This document shows positions 63,224 to 64,000 of a DNA stretch of 64,000 nucleotides, piece by piece. The translations under genes were made by a program, and so were the position numbers. Each line of letters opens with the position of its first letter. The first letter of the stretch is position 1. Source of the DNA: Bosea sp. 29B. Its GTDB lineage: Bacteria; Pseudomonadota; Alphaproteobacteria; Rhizobiales; Beijerinckiaceae. The notes under the pieces were generated by a model. The model was not told the origin of the DNA. It was given only the letters and a program-made list of their open reading frames with translations, and ran no database searches. Location: assembly GCF_902506165.1 (NCBI RefSeq), contig NZ_LR733817.1, forward strand, positions 2,620,090-2,684,089. Direction: 5' to 3'.

Positions 63224-63664
63224 CTAAGGTCGAACGGAGCGGGAACGGCCCACTGGGCGCATCTCGAATAGAGCATCAATGATCGGGCATTCCGGAACCT
63301 GGTTGCCGGTGCATTGCGCGGCCATATCCGACATTGCCCGCTCCAGACGTCGTAGATCGGCGATTTTCTGACGGATATCTTTCAGGTGTTCGATGGTGAG
63401 GTCATGAACCTCACGGCAGGTGTAGCTATGCCCGTCGACCAGGCGAAGCAGTCCACGCAGTTCGTCGAGGCTGAAGCCGAGCTCACGGCCGCGCCGCACG
63501 AAATGCAACCGCCTTGCGTGATCGTTGCCGTAGACGCGATACCCGCCCGCGCTGCGCGCTGGTTTCGGCATGACGCCGATCTTCTCGTAATAGCGAATCG
63601 TCTCGATGTTGACGCCGCTGCGTTCGGACAGGACGCCGATCGAAAATTCATCAGCCTGTTTCAT
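63224..63664 (-). CDS. MerR-family metal-responsive regulator (Hg/heavy-metal type)
   Basis: 146 residues. FSIGVLSERSGVNIETIRYY is the HTH. Three Cys are placed for metal sensing: one in HSYTCREVH and two in CTGNQVPECPII eight positions apart. The first Cys is like MerR, while the CueR-like spacing of the last two makes the metal uncertain (Hg, Pb or Zn/Cd). It is divergent from a perfect MerR-type promoter that now faces an IS element. Confidence 0.85.
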   Translation of the reverse strand: MKQADEFSIGVLSERSGVNIETIRYYEKIGVMPKPARSAGGYRVYGNDHARRLHFVRRGRELGFSLDELRGLLRLVDGHSYTCREVHDLTIEHLKDIRQKIADLRRLERAMSDMAAQCTGNQVPECPIIDALFEMRPVGRSRSVRP

Positions 63665-63699
63665 CACATAGCTCGCACAACACCGTGAAACTTTCCCGC

Positions 63700-63730
63700 T
63701 TGACCCTGTAGTTACTACAGGCATTAGGGT
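63700..63730 (+). promoter_or_regulatory. MerR-type promoter reading into the IS element
   Basis: TTGACC (63700-63705), 19-bp spacer, TAGGGT (63725-63730). The spacer contains CCTGTAGT-T-ACTACAGG, a perfect eight-base-arm dyad (63705-63721). The gene it once served is not present within the window. Confidence 0.85.
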
Positions 63731-63774
63731 CACCATAGATCAATTGCGGGAGCATGTGAACGATGATGCAGAAC

Positions 63775-64000
63775 TGGCCTGCCCCCTGAAAAGTGGCCCT
63801 CGCTGAAGTAGGCTTTTTGAGCCTTTGGAGGATGCCGCGATGCCGCAGAAGAAGCACAAGCCTGAAGAGATCGTCGCGAAGCTGCGCCAGGTCGACGTGC
63901 TGTTGTCCCAGGGGCGCCCGGTCGCGGAGGCGATCCGGGCCATCAGTGTGACGGCGTTCACATATTACCGTTGGCGCAAGGAGTTCGGCGGCCTGAAGAG
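63775..64000 (+). mobile_element. IS3-family (IS407-like) insertion sequence, left end
   Basis: The IS probably starts at about 63775 with TGGCCTGCCCCCTGAAAAGT, a TG-beginning terminal repeat of the kind seen in IS407-group elements, followed 45 bp later by the transposase orfA. The right end is outside the window, so the exact boundary is unproven. Confidence 0.65.
63840..64000 (+). CDS. IS3-family transposase OrfA, 3' end off the right edge
   Basis: 53 residues are visible, starting MPQKKHKPEEIVAKLRQVDV and including TAFTYYRWRKEFGGLK. This is the HTH region of IS407-group OrfA proteins. OrfB with the DDE domain would follow outside the window. The ATG is preceded by GGAGGA. Confidence 0.88.
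   Translation, partial: MPQKKHKPEEIVAKLRQVDVLLSQGRPVAEAIRAISVTAFTYYRWRKEFGGLK

Overview
The window is GC-rich DNA from an alphaproteobacterium, most likely a Hyphomicrobiales member such as Bosea or a relative. The evidence is the protein families, the codon bias, and two palindromic intergenic repeats of a type I associate with that order. This is inference; no rRNA or other taxonomic marker lies in the window.

Left part, about 1-22.8 kb, looks like ordinary chromosome or a stable megaplasmid. It holds a copper P-type ATPase running off the left edge behind a CueR-type promoter, a 2OG-Fe(II) oxygenase, a NUDIX hydrolase, a cytochrome c and an alpha/beta hydrolase. A small-molecule locus follows: a divergent XRE-cupin regulator, a polar amino-acid/amine ABC transporter and an FAD amine oxidase-like enzyme. 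It runs into a ribose-type ABC transporter set with an FGGY kinase, an SDR and a nucleoside hydrolase, suggesting nucleoside or sugar salvage. Then come an rcnA/rcnR nickel-cobalt efflux pair, an SDR, a lipoprotein hydrolase and exbB-exbD-tonB.

From about 22.8 to 33.4 kb is a copper/metal-stress island with much gene decay. It has a second copA with cueR, a CopZ-like chaperone, a Spy/CpxP-like periplasmic protein, a DUF305 protein, a glutaredoxin-MauE fusion and a methyltransferase. Broken genes include a Crp/Fnr remnant, a class V aminotransferase with one in-frame stop, a formyltransferase without a usable start, and a truncated solute-binding protein.

From about 33.5 to 53.1 kb is a plasmid- or ICE-type maintenance and mobilisation module. 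It has a relaxase, a MobC-like protein, an oriT with an IncP/Ti-like nick motif, KorB-like ParB, ParA, DUF736, an ArdC-like antirestriction protein, a Phd/PIN toxin-antitoxin pair, DUF7007, a large ParB-domain protein, a 1701-residue methylase-helicase, DUF3085, DUF1419 and a toprim protein. Six copies of a TGGTTYRAACCA palindrome punctuate it. No replication initiator, integrase or type IV secretion genes are visible.

From about 53.7 kb to the right end is a defence island: an AbiE pair, a broken exonuclease, a ShosTA-like PRTase/DprA pair, a serine resolvase and a zinc-ribbon/HEPN-like protein. Its centrepiece is a four-gene bacterial ubiquitin-like conjugation operon (Ubl, E2, JAB-E1 fusion, DUF6527). 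That operon is divergent from an XRE repressor plus ImmA/IrrE protease pair resembling the CapH/CapP switch. The window ends with a MerR-family regulator whose outward metal-responsive promoter now reads into an IS3-family (IS407-like) insertion sequence.
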